IMG/VR virus record: IMGVR_UViG_3300008108_000332 | Coordinates: 1 to 43,240 of that record | DNA length: 43,240 nt | Strand: one strand, 5' to 3' | DNA from: a virus | In this document: positions 7,622 through 16,204 of the stretch, piece by piece | Layout: each line of letters starts with the position of its first letter | How positions within the stretch are numbered: position 1 is the stretch's first letter | Position numbers and translations under genes: made by a program | The notes under the pieces: model-generated | Told to the model about the DNA's origin: nothing | The model's input: the letters and a program-made list of their open reading frames with translations, nothing else | Databases searched by the model: none

Positions 7622-8769
7622 TATTGATATCCTATAATCATAATGGAAAAGGGCGCTTCTCCGCCAGTGACAGTCACTCTGAACGAATATGTCGTGGTTT
7701 GCGTCACATAGTAACGAAAAGAATTGCCCGCAAAAGCGACAGAAACAATAAAATAATCGGTGCGGTAACCCGTCTTAATGGTGAAATCATAAAGCCCCAC
7801 ATCCGTTCTAACAGCCGTAAAGTTTTTAAACAGGTAAAAATCACCCCTCTGATTATTGCTGTAATACCCTGCATCAAAAAATTTCACGCCGCTTAGCTGG
7901 GTAATTTTGGCAGTATTCAGGGTATTGTCCGTGATGACATTGCCATTGATATTGTTCTGCTCTGCATTAACAAGGTCTGCTAAGGCGGCAAATGCAGGAA
8001 CGCCTCCGTTTGCAGCCACGGATAAAACACCCTTGTTGCAATCCAACTCTCCCACGCTTGTATCGGTTTTTCCCACAAGGATCGTATTCTTGTTGGAGCT
8101 TAAAAGCTTGGCAAGAGAAGTGGTCAAGTTTCTCAGCTTGCTCCCCTCATACTCAACAGGAGAGTAGTACCAAATGCTGGAAAGATTATAGAGTTTGAGA
8201 ACCCCGTCATCCCCCACGGCAGGCAGCACCAGTTTAGGCGCACCCATATAGGAGAGCTCCGTATAATGAGACCCTCCTGCCTGACCGATCACAAGGGAAA
8301 CATTCCCCGTTGATCTTATTTTACTCAGGGGCAAAGGCTGAACCTTAATGGCTGTGATCGTCCCATCGGCTATTTTTGGCGTTGTGACCGCTCCATCCTC
8401 AAGCTGATCTGTGCCGACAGCCTGCAACTGAATCTTTTCTTTCTCTACAGAAAGGTCTTTGATTTCTCTTTCCGTGATGGCGTCAGCCTCAAGATTGATG
8501 CCTGTAAGCTTCTTGAAGACGTACGTTGTGCCGTCACTGACGACAGGCTTATCCTTGTTAGCGAGATCATCCGCCCCAGGCAATAAATTGACAGTTGCCT
8601 CATCCACTATTTTTTTAAGATTATTCAAGGCATCCATGATGTAATTGGCAAGAGCGTCCAGCAATCTTGACGAGTTAGGCTTTTTCTCATGAGCGATTCT
8701 TTGAAACTCATCAACATTCGGCAGATTTCCTTGAGGCTTATAGTCCGCCTTTGGGCGTTTAAAGGTCAT
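7621..8769 (-). CDS. Tail needle-position/fibre protein
   Basis: A 382-aa protein from ATG 8769, which overlaps the previous stop as TAATG and is preceded by a strong GGGGAGAAGAGG. It occupies the place of the P22 tail needle gp26 (between hub gp10 and gp14) but is longer. Residues ~100-150 contain tail-fibre-type repeats (DGAVTTPKIADGTITAIKV). The C-terminal ~100 residues look beta-rich (YRYYVTQ/FRVTVTGGEAP-type strands) and could form a receptor-binding tip. It could be a needle with a C-terminal knob or a short tail fibre, and sequence cannot decide between them. Confidence 0.55.
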   Translation of the reverse strand: MTFKRPKADYKPQGNLPNVDEFQRIAHEKKPNSSRLLDALANYIMDALNNLKKIVDEATVNLLPGADDLANKDKPVVSDGTTYVFKKLTGINLEADAITEREIKDLSVEKEKIQLQAVGTDQLEDGAVTTPKIADGTITAIKVQPLPLSKIRSTGNVSLVIGQAGGSHYTELSYMGAPKLVLPAVGDDGVLKLYNLSSIWYYSPVEYEGSKLRNLTTSLAKLLSSNKNTILVGKTDTSVGELDCNKGVLSVAANGGVPAFAALADLVNAEQNNINGNVITDNTLNTAKITQLSGVKFFDAGYYSNNQRGDFYLFKNFTAVRTDVGLYDFTIKTGYRTDYFIVSVAFAGNSFRYYVTQTTTYSFRVTVTGGEAPFSIMIIGYQ

Positions 8770-10907
8770 TATCCTCTTCTCCCCCATCGCCCGAATAAAG
8801 CGATTTTCCTGATATTAATCTTTCCTGAATTGGTGTAGCCCCGAATAGAGATAAAAAAGGTCGAAGCGGGGAATCTCAACCGCTTGACAGGCATCAAATA
8901 GGGATAATCCATGCGTTCCCCTTCTTCAGATTCCAGCGGGTCATTATCATCGTATCGGGAAAATTCCAGCATGGGGACGGATTCTATAATATCGCCCTTC
9001 ATGGGAAGGTCATAGGAAGCATCAAGGGTAAAACTCTTGCGAATATCCCCAGAGACGGAAATAGAAAGTGTGTTGTCTTCCTTCAATAAAAAAGAGGATG
9101 GATATTCGGCGAAGAGTTGAATGTATTTATTCGACCACCTTTTTCCCGTGAAAGGGGAAAGCGTCCATGAAAAAGAGATGAGTCTTTCTCCGCCGCTGTC
9201 TCCATAAAGAGGAACGCCGGAATTTTCATCGGCATATTGAAAGATTTGATTCTCGATGGCAAGATAAAGAGAATTATCCAGAGAATCCAGAAAAGACTGA
9301 CAATACTCAAAATCACCCGAAAAGACCGCAAAGGAAGAAATTGTTCCCTCTATAACCGCCGCAATCCCTTCTCTTTGTCCAAATCTAAAAAAGAAGAAAT
9401 TCCCCTGAGGATAAAAACAGGAAATCGTGCTGTCCCATCCCTCTTTAGAGGCAAAACTCTCCGATGAATTGTTTTTGACGATCTGATTCACCTGCGGAAT
9501 GGGAGTCGCGCTGAATTGTCGGGCGATATTGTAGGTGCCTAAAGAAAATAAACCATTTTCATTGGCGATGACTGTTTCATTGGGAAGCTCTGCCATGAGA
9601 TTCCTGTGCATGAGACCCACATTGAGGGACGTAAAATACTGCAAGACGGGTTTTCCTTCCGCGCCCGCACCCCCAGCAGGTTCCGTCCCAGACCACACCT
9701 GCACTTTCTTCCTGCCCAGAAACACTGTGTAGCCGTTCACAAAGGAAATCGCCTCAAGATTGTCAGGAATACCGTGTTTATCGGACAAATCAATGGAAGG
9801 CATGGATTTGGCGACAGGAGAAAACCACCCCGTCAAGGAGTTGCTTTCATACTGAAAATAGACCTTCATGGCTTCAGAAGGCGACCTGTAATTGATGCCG
9901 CTTATTCCCTGACCTAACGCAAAGATGCGGTCATGAAGAACACGCATCCAGCTAAATCTTGGGACGTCTTTGAGATAAGAAAGCTTTGCCCCATTTTTGT
10001 CAAAAACAGGGAGATTATCGGCAACAGTTAAGGTGATAACGCCCATATTGTTTTGAATATTAGTGACAAGGCTTTCAATAATGCCTCCTTTTGTAGAAAC
10101 GACTCTCACAGTATTGTTCTGGTAATTTTCTATATTGAAAGAAATGGATGCCTTGAAAGTCAGAATCTTATCGCCCGTTTTGGTGATATCAAGGGCGGTT
10201 TCTTCAACGAACCCCTTCACGTCTGAAATCTCCTGTCCATTCCATCGCATGACCTTATTAACGCCATTGCAGATAAAAAGATGCCCCTTAAACGTGATCC
10301 CCTGAGACAAACAATGGGGATGAAGGTCAGACCTTAAAAGCGTGAGGACTTTTGTGGCGGCATCATAGAGATAAATGCGCCCCAGAGGATACCAAACCTT
10401 GTTGATGGTGGTATTGTCAGCAAAAATAAAATCAGAGGTGGTGATCACAACCTGATTATTCTCCTGATTCTTCACCACTCCTTTAATGACGATTTCTTCC
10501 TCAAAGGTTCCCTCGTCAGGAATGCTGTACTCAATCCTTATTTTGTAGTCTTGATCGTAGAAATCTTTTTTAGGCGTTGTGACACCCAATGTAACGGCAT
10601 CTAAAACCACAAGATTCGTGGCTTCGCTGTCAAAGATAAAATCCCTCACATAGAGAAGGATTTGCTTGCTGCCGTTTGCGCCATAAGAAGGGAATAAACT
10701 GATAATTTCAGCATGAGCAGGCAGCGTCTTCCCGTCATAAATAAGCCGTGTGCCATACCTGACCATTCCTTCCCCTTTGGGAAAGGGAAGAATGTTATTA
10801 AGATAAAAGGCATGTTCAGGCTTGAGCAGTAAGGCGGCAATATCCTGATTCATGCCCTTATGGGGGAATATTCTGACCTGCTTATCATATCGCTCTTCTT
10901 TAAACAT
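8769..10907 (-). CDS. Tail hub/DNA-stabilisation protein, P22 gp10 position
   Basis: A 712-aa protein from ATG 10907 (MFKEERYDKQVRIFPHKG). The open frame extends further upstream, but that part lies within the adaptor gene in another frame. The sequence is beta-rich, as in the propeller-like hub proteins that close the portal channel of podoviruses (P22 gp10 type). PHKGMNQDIAALLLKPEHAF near the N-terminus and a run of FRFGQREGIAAVIEG-like strands support this. It overlaps the adaptor stop by 8 bases and the next start by one base. It is larger than P22 gp10 (about 470 aa). Confidence 0.6.
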   Translation of the reverse strand: MFKEERYDKQVRIFPHKGMNQDIAALLLKPEHAFYLNNILPFPKGEGMVRYGTRLIYDGKTLPAHAEIISLFPSYGANGSKQILLYVRDFIFDSEATNLVVLDAVTLGVTTPKKDFYDQDYKIRIEYSIPDEGTFEEEIVIKGVVKNQENNQVVITTSDFIFADNTTINKVWYPLGRIYLYDAATKVLTLLRSDLHPHCLSQGITFKGHLFICNGVNKVMRWNGQEISDVKGFVEETALDITKTGDKILTFKASISFNIENYQNNTVRVVSTKGGIIESLVTNIQNNMGVITLTVADNLPVFDKNGAKLSYLKDVPRFSWMRVLHDRIFALGQGISGINYRSPSEAMKVYFQYESNSLTGWFSPVAKSMPSIDLSDKHGIPDNLEAISFVNGYTVFLGRKKVQVWSGTEPAGGAGAEGKPVLQYFTSLNVGLMHRNLMAELPNETVIANENGLFSLGTYNIARQFSATPIPQVNQIVKNNSSESFASKEGWDSTISCFYPQGNFFFFRFGQREGIAAVIEGTISSFAVFSGDFEYCQSFLDSLDNSLYLAIENQIFQYADENSGVPLYGDSGGERLISFSWTLSPFTGKRWSNKYIQLFAEYPSSFLLKEDNTLSISVSGDIRKSFTLDASYDLPMKGDIIESVPMLEFSRYDDNDPLESEEGERMDYPYLMPVKRLRFPASTFFISIRGYTNSGKINIRKIALFGRWGRRG

Positions 10908-11538
10908 TGCTGAATGTCCTGATAGAACGGTTTTTATTGGCAAGACGATTTGCCAAAAATTGACTTTTGGCTTTTTCCCAACGGCTCGTATAAATTTTGA
11001 TATCAACAGTTGAATTAAAGCCCTCGTCCGCCTGAATAGCGTAATAAATCGCCCCATCCACCAAGAGATTGTGCCACATACGGGGATAGGGGATTGCCGC
11101 TTCCTCATCATCCAGCTTTAAATCAACGGGCTGGGGGACATAGTGAACAATCAAGGAAACGGGAACATCTGAAGCGGGATAAAGGCCAAAAGTCCATGTA
11201 TTCGCCGATTCAGTGCAATAATATTCAGAGGGAGAGCCAACTTTTGACAGGCTGGGGTCTGTCAGGATCAACTCATGGTAAAAAGCCTTTTTCAGCGGCT
11301 TGGGCTGTCCATCAATGGCAACGCTATACACAAAAAGAACATCATTGATCGTTGCGGCATCGCTTTGAATCACTACCTTTTTTAAGAAGGCAGGAAGATT
11401 GAAAGAATAGATAAGGGTGTAAAGCTCACTATGCGCCAGATTGACATTTTCAAGATAAGCGGGAATATCAGACGCGCTCGCTTCGTCCATCCCGTTGGAC
11501 AGATTGGCGACTGTGTTGATGATTTGTCTGATATTCAC
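10900..11538 (-). CDS. Head-tail adaptor protein
   Basis: A 212-aa protein with the pattern of podovirus/siphovirus portal adaptors: a helical N-terminus with ENVNLAHSELYTLIY, a beta region ending LIVHYVPQPVDL, then a LLVDGAIYYAIQADEG helix and a basic C-terminal tail (RLANKNRSIRTF). It would bind below the portal ring and continue the DNA channel, as P22 gp4 does. It lies between the 147-aa coat-adjacent protein and the hub, consistent with this role. Confidence 0.6.
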   Translation of the reverse strand: MNIRQIINTVANLSNGMDEASASDIPAYLENVNLAHSELYTLIYSFNLPAFLKKVVIQSDAATINDVLFVYSVAIDGQPKPLKKAFYHELILTDPSLSKVGSPSEYYCTESANTWTFGLYPASDVPVSLIVHYVPQPVDLKLDDEEAAIPYPRMWHNLLVDGAIYYAIQADEGFNSTVDIKIYTSRWEKAKSQFLANRLANKNRSIRTFSNV

Positions 11539-11553
11539 CGCCTGTCATCCTGA

Positions 11554-11997
11554 TTAAGCGTTCCAGAGAAGAGTCGCCTCTTTCGCAGCGGCTTCAGTCC
11601 CTATTTTCATTTGCACAACAACATGGTCGGTGGCTGCAATACGTCCATCGGCATGTGCCGCAAAATCACGAATATACAGCTTTTTATAATCGTCAGACCT
11701 GCTGAGACCTGTGAGGGAATAAGGATTGTTTGCCGACTGAAGATTGGTGGCTTCCTTGCGCCATACGCCGTCTTTCTTGTAGAAGGCATGACTTGCTTCA
11801 ACGATATAGCCATTTTCAATACTGATCAGAAGACAGCCTGCCGCATGCTGCGTTTGTCCCGCGTTCGCACCCACATCCTCAGCGGCAAAAACACGCGCGA
11901 ATTGCTCAATACTGGCAGGATTACCCTTCAGATAATCGCTCCCCGTGCTGGTCAGAACCGCTCCTGTGGTATTTTGAATAATAAAAAATTTATACAT
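11554..11997 (-). CDS. Unknown capsid-neighbour protein
   Basis: A 147-aa protein directly downstream of the coat gene, with 11 bases between them and AAGGAG before the start. It is rich in Ala and Gly with alternating beta-like segments (GCLLISIENGYIVEASHAFYKK; HVVVQMKIGTEAAAKEATLLW). Genes here often encode capsid decoration or head proteins, but I do not recognise a family. P22 has no gene between coat and gp4, so this is an addition relative to P22. Confidence 0.5.
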   Translation of the reverse strand: MYKFFIIQNTTGAVLTSTGSDYLKGNPASIEQFARVFAAEDVGANAGQTQHAAGCLLISIENGYIVEASHAFYKKDGVWRKEATNLQSANNPYSLTGLSRSDDYKKLYIRDFAAHADGRIAATDHVVVQMKIGTEAAAKEATLLWNA

Positions 11998-12008
11998 AGC
12001 GTCACTCC

Positions 12009-13208
12009 TTATATTGATGCGGTAATATTAGCAGGGCAGAAAATGATCCCTGCCTCTACCTTTTGACCAGAACCTGTACGGCTTGGCTTCTGAAGAGCCT
12101 TATAACCACGGGTATCACACAAAGAAAATCCCTGCTGACGCTTATAGTTATAGTCCTGATGAAGCATTTCAACGCCCTTTGGCGTTTCACCAAGATAGTA
12201 AGCGTCCTGACCCATGAGCATGTTAAAGGCGAAGGTTTGTCCGTTATCTGTAATCCTGTGCATGGACAAAGCGGGATATTCATAAAAATGAATGCCGTCA
12301 ATTGTTCCCATATACAAAGAACCACGCAGGAGGTCTGGAGCATTTCTATTCTCTAAAGGCTTTAACGCAAGCTTTTGAAATTGCTCCTGTTTTTCAAAAT
12401 CACGGCGGCAAGCGGTATCCATGACAAAGACATATTCATTGGCAATCAGTTTTCGTCCTTCCGCATTCACAGTCGAAATAGCCCGAATGACGTTCTCTGT
12501 AAGAGGCGTTCCCCGCCCTCCCAATTTTGCCGTGTCTTTTGCCTTGATCGCCTGATCAAGCGTCAGCACACCCGTCACAGGATCAACGATAATCGCATTT
12601 CTCAGGATTCCGTTAGCCCCAGAAATCTGACGGAAAGCACCTCCCCCATCGTTGTATTCTGCCCTTGTAGGATAAGCTACAGCGTTCACAGGTAATGAAA
12701 TTCGATCATAAGTAGGCTTAACCCCCACAACGTTATGATTCCAGTAGTTGCCCTTTATTTTTCCTGCATTGAGGAACGTTGCCAGCCCAGCCATATGCCA
12801 TTCGTAGTTGTCCTCATACACTTGTTCAAGCTGAACAGTAACATGAGAACGAAAATCGATCGGAGACGCCAGCCTGTTTAAATCTTCGAGTTCAAACAGG
12901 ATCGGTTCGATAATCACGTCTTGATAGGTGACGGAATCCGTTCCATACGTGATGGTTCTTTCCTTGCCTTCAATGACTTCACGATCATAAAATTGAGTTT
13001 GAAAGCCACCGTTTTCCATAAAGGTAACGATATCCTGCAAACCGCTTTTAATGTTTTTAATGTGATGTTTGACCGCTCCCAACCCTGCGGATGTGGTAAA
13101 CGGCGTAAAAAAGGGATCGAAGTTTTTAAATGTCAGGACTTCCGACAGAATATCCTGACTGAGCGTATCTTCGGGACGCAAATACCAATCTGGTACATAT
13201 TTTGACAT
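12009..13208 (-). CDS. Major capsid (coat) protein, P22/N4-gp56 type
   Basis: A 399-aa protein from ATG 13208 with GAGGTG upstream. An in-frame TTG at 13223 is less likely. The position after scaffold and before adaptor, the size, and segments such as YVPDWYLRPEDTLSQDILSE, LNAGKIKGNYWNHNVVG and NEYVFVMDTACRRDFEKQ resemble the N4-gp56/P22-like coat family with the HK97 fold. It would form the icosahedral shell. An intrinsic terminator lies just upstream (13231-13261), so it may be transcribed partly apart from the terminase-portal-scaffold genes. Confidence 0.75.
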   Translation of the reverse strand: MSKYVPDWYLRPEDTLSQDILSEVLTFKNFDPFFTPFTTSAGLGAVKHHIKNIKSGLQDIVTFMENGGFQTQFYDREVIEGKERTITYGTDSVTYQDVIIEPILFELEDLNRLASPIDFRSHVTVQLEQVYEDNYEWHMAGLATFLNAGKIKGNYWNHNVVGVKPTYDRISLPVNAVAYPTRAEYNDGGGAFRQISGANGILRNAIIVDPVTGVLTLDQAIKAKDTAKLGGRGTPLTENVIRAISTVNAEGRKLIANEYVFVMDTACRRDFEKQEQFQKLALKPLENRNAPDLLRGSLYMGTIDGIHFYEYPALSMHRITDNGQTFAFNMLMGQDAYYLGETPKGVEMLHQDYNYKRQQGFSLCDTRGYKALQKPSRTGSGQKVEAGIIFCPANITASI

Positions 13209-13230
13209 TTTTTCACCTCTCAAAATTAAA

Positions 13231-13261
13231 CAATAAAAAACTTTTCGGTCGAAACCGAAAA
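13231..13261 (-). terminator. Intrinsic terminator between scaffold and coat genes
   Basis: Perfect 8-bp hairpin TTTTCGGT-CGAA-ACCGAAAA (13242-13261). On the minus strand it is followed by GTTTTTTATTG, a six-T run. It sits 23 bases before the coat start, inside what is otherwise one late operon, so it would reduce read-through into the coat gene or act as a processing hairpin. Confidence 0.65.
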
Positions 13262-13401
13262 ACCATTAATCGTTTTCTTCAAAGAGAGTGGAAAAAGGGG
13301 ATGAAAGGGAATGAACTCAATAAAAATAAGGGGAATCACGCAGAGTCCTTATTTTCACTCAGAAAGTCTTTCTCTGACCTATTTCGTGTCTTCTACAAAA
13401 A

Positions 13402-14367
13402 CTAGTACGAAGGAACATTTTTATGGGGACTGATTCTTCCTTTTTGCTTAAATCCCCCTGAATTTAAATCAGGGTCTTTACTGAAAGGAATTTTGTAGCT
13501 GCCACCATGTAAATATTCTTTCTCAGAATCATTTTTTTTGGATAGCTTGTCAAGCTTTTCCTTTAATTCTTTAATTTCTTCATTCTTTTCTCCCAGAGTC
13601 TTCTCATAATGACCCACAAGCTTGGGGAGACCGCCCGCCTCCTTCACCTGTTTGTAGAGATCATGGTAAAGTTTTTTCCCAATCGCGACCACCCTCTTCG
13701 CCTGTGCTGCGGGATCATCAAAATGCTCCATGAGACTCAATATTTCTTCTCGGTCTTTCTGCGTCCCGTCCGCCATGAGCCATCGATTAAAGGAAATAAG
13801 ATAGTCGTTTAACTGCTCATCATCCACATACTTTCTCATGTGTTCTATTTCAGGATTGACCGCAGTAAAAAACTTGGACAAGGGAGAATCGGACTCCTTC
13901 TTGTCAAATAAAGCCTCATCAGGAACATCGTGGGTTAAAATCGTTTTCAGCTTTTCCGCCTCAGCCTCGGTCATTCCTCCTTCAGATTCCATTCCTTCAA
14001 TAAGTTTCAAGGCTTCGGAAAGTTTACGGCTTGTCTTTAAAAAGCCGCTTCTTGCCGTATTGAGCCTTTCATTGATTTTCTGAGAATCATCATGGCTTTT
14101 TTTATCCTCTGACGACTCACTTTCGCGCAAAGGCGAATAAGACTCAGCATCAGGCTTGATCGCTTCTTTCTTCTGTTCGCTTGTGGGCTTTTTGAGGTCA
14201 TCTGCTTCTTTCACCTGCTCTTTTTTGGTCTGATCAACCCCTTCCTGAGATAAGTTGACCTCTTCTTTTTTTAGCTCTTCTGCCTTAAGAGGGTCTTGCT
14301 TGCCTAAAGCAGCCTTAAAGGGCGAAATCCCTCTATTTGCTTCATTTCCTTGTTCAAATTCAGACAT
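13402..14367 (-). CDS. Scaffolding protein
   Basis: A 321-aa, highly charged, mostly helical protein between portal and coat. It is rich in Glu/Lys (KKEEVNLSQEGVDQTKKEQV; EKLKTILTHDV; EEIKELKEKLDKLSKK) and ends in a basic, flexible tail (KQKGRISPHKNVPSY). P22 gp8 has the same position, size class (about 300 aa), helical nature and C-terminal coat-binding region. It would nucleate procapsid assembly and then exit. The identification is by position and composition, not direct homology. Confidence 0.65.
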   Translation of the reverse strand: MSEFEQGNEANRGISPFKAALGKQDPLKAEELKKEEVNLSQEGVDQTKKEQVKEADDLKKPTSEQKKEAIKPDAESYSPLRESESSEDKKSHDDSQKINERLNTARSGFLKTSRKLSEALKLIEGMESEGGMTEAEAEKLKTILTHDVPDEALFDKKESDSPLSKFFTAVNPEIEHMRKYVDDEQLNDYLISFNRWLMADGTQKDREEILSLMEHFDDPAAQAKRVVAIGKKLYHDLYKQVKEAGGLPKLVGHYEKTLGEKNEEIKELKEKLDKLSKKNDSEKEYLHGGSYKIPFSKDPDLNSGGFKQKGRISPHKNVPSY

Positions 14368-14374
14368 GACTTAA

Positions 14375-16204
14375 TCACCTTTCGTTATTTTGAGATGTTC
14401 CTGTAGCAACGGCGTTTTTCCCTGCATGCTCTGCCATAGATTTTTGTTGAATCGCGGAAATTGCCGCATGAACGATTTGATCGGCATTGCGATACCCAAG
14501 AGACTCCAGCAAGGGTTGGTTTTGAATGATCATATCCACTTGCGGATGGCTCAAAAGCCTTTCCAGATCGTCTCTGGTTTCAGCAAAGCTGGACTCAATA
14601 TTCGGCATTTCCTCTACATAAACGCCAAAGGGTAATCCCCTCACGTCATTGGCGATATAGCTTTCGCCGTTAATATCCTCTTCTTCAGCATTCAACATAT
14701 CAATAATCTCCAGCATGTCCTTCTTTCCCATTGCAAAAACGGGAAGATTCGCTCTTCTTTGCAAAATCGAAGCCATCATGCGTCCTACACGTTTTTTGAA
14801 CTGCACGTAAGCATCATAGGAAAAGTTTTGTCCCATCATCGAAGCGCGCTGCAAACGGGAAATAGCCACACCGCTTTGATTTGCCCCCGTGGTTTCTCCC
14901 ATAGATTCAGGATGAAAGCCTGTCTCTTTTTCAATCTCTGCATGAGCAATATTGTAAAGCTCAAGCTGGGAACGCCCGATATCTGAATTGGAGACAGGCG
15001 TGACAATCGTGCCTTTAGGCAAATAAACGCGTCCGTCCAGACTTTTGGCATTTTCCTCTATGGAATCAATGTTTTCTTCGGAAAAATTACTGCCCTCTAA
15101 AGTCAGATATTCTTTCCTTGAACCCAGAGCATAGACAGCTTTTACTCTTCTGGCGTTAATATCAATCTGACTGGAAAACATATTGGAGACCATGCCGTCA
15201 GGAAGACTGGAATTACTTGTTTTTGAGTAAACAAAAGGAATATAGGAAAAATCTTCCAAATCAGGGACTAGGGGATGAAGCGGTGCATGTTCCAGCAGTA
15301 TATTGCCACAAAAAAGCGTTCGCATGATTTGATCGGCGGGCGATTCATCAATGTCCTCTTTGGGATCAAGATATTTCTCTGCCTCATCCTCATCAAAGGT
15401 CGCATAAGAGTTTCCAGCCCTCGTCACACCCCGATAACATTTCTTGCGTTCTTTGGTTTGCACCTCGCAAATCAACACAGTGCGGCTATTGCCCATAAAA
15501 GCGTCAAGATTGGTCGTATAAGAACTTTCCTTATCCCAAAAAATTCTGCTTTTGCTGCCTTGCGTTAAAGAGGGAGATAAGTTTTTATAGAATTTATCGA
15601 AGTTTTTCCACGTCCTCTTGGCGATATCTAAATCTGTCCAATATTTCCTGCAAACAAATCTCATTTGCGTGAAGTCAGAACTCACATCGTCCATGTCTGG
15701 GATAAGATACCAGGGGTCGAGGGTTTCAAAGGAAAGAGTAGAGGTTGCAGGATCTTCAAAACACCATAGCCACCCTAATCCACAGACACTGCCGTCCTTG
15801 AGAACCATTGACATCTTTCTTTGAACGTCCAACGATTCCTGCACATATAACCCCGCCGAGGTTAAAAGCTCCGCAAGTTTCTGATTTTCAGGCGTTGAAA
15901 AATGAGACCTGTAGCCTATTCTGCTTCTATTATTAATTTCAGCACTGACAAAAGAATTGATGACCCTTTTGGTGACATTGATCACAAGAGGCATTTGTCC
16001 CCGATCTTTCAAAGCATCCAAATCGTCCTGTCTCCATTGCCCCTTGCCATAGATGCCGTCATAAAACCATTCGCCGTCATTGTCATACATGGCAAAATCA
16101 CGCCTTATTTTTTGGCGGAGTTGAATCATTTTAGGATGGCGGTCACCATAGAGGAAAATCTCACGCATGCGGTCATAAATAGATGCTTCTTTTTCAGGCG
16201 TCAT
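14375..16204 (-). CDS. Portal protein, P22 type
   Basis: A 609-aa protein beginning MTPEKEASIYDRMREIFLYG, with IRRDFAMYDNDGEWFYDGIYG and INVTKRVINSFVSAEINNRSR, typical of the P22-like portal family. It forms the dodecameric ring at one capsid vertex through which DNA is pumped. The start overlaps the large terminase stop by 4 bases (ATGA), as expected for partners in the packaging motor. It is somewhat shorter than P22 gp1 (about 725 aa), lacking part of the long C-terminal barrel. Confidence 0.85.
   Translation of the reverse strand: MTPEKEASIYDRMREIFLYGDRHPKMIQLRQKIRRDFAMYDNDGEWFYDGIYGKGQWRQDDLDALKDRGQMPLVINVTKRVINSFVSAEINNRSRIGYRSHFSTPENQKLAELLTSAGLYVQESLDVQRKMSMVLKDGSVCGLGWLWCFEDPATSTLSFETLDPWYLIPDMDDVSSDFTQMRFVCRKYWTDLDIAKRTWKNFDKFYKNLSPSLTQGSKSRIFWDKESSYTTNLDAFMGNSRTVLICEVQTKERKKCYRGVTRAGNSYATFDEDEAEKYLDPKEDIDESPADQIMRTLFCGNILLEHAPLHPLVPDLEDFSYIPFVYSKTSNSSLPDGMVSNMFSSQIDINARRVKAVYALGSRKEYLTLEGSNFSEENIDSIEENAKSLDGRVYLPKGTIVTPVSNSDIGRSQLELYNIAHAEIEKETGFHPESMGETTGANQSGVAISRLQRASMMGQNFSYDAYVQFKKRVGRMMASILQRRANLPVFAMGKKDMLEIIDMLNAEEEDINGESYIANDVRGLPFGVYVEEMPNIESSFAETRDDLERLLSHPQVDMIIQNQPLLESLGYRNADQIVHAAISAIQQKSMAEHAGKNAVATGTSQNNER

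Noticed and set aside
8769-11111. Longer form of the tail hub protein starting at 11111
   Set aside because: The extra 68 residues lie within the adaptor gene in another frame and look like shadow sequence. ATG 10907 gives the normal overlap.
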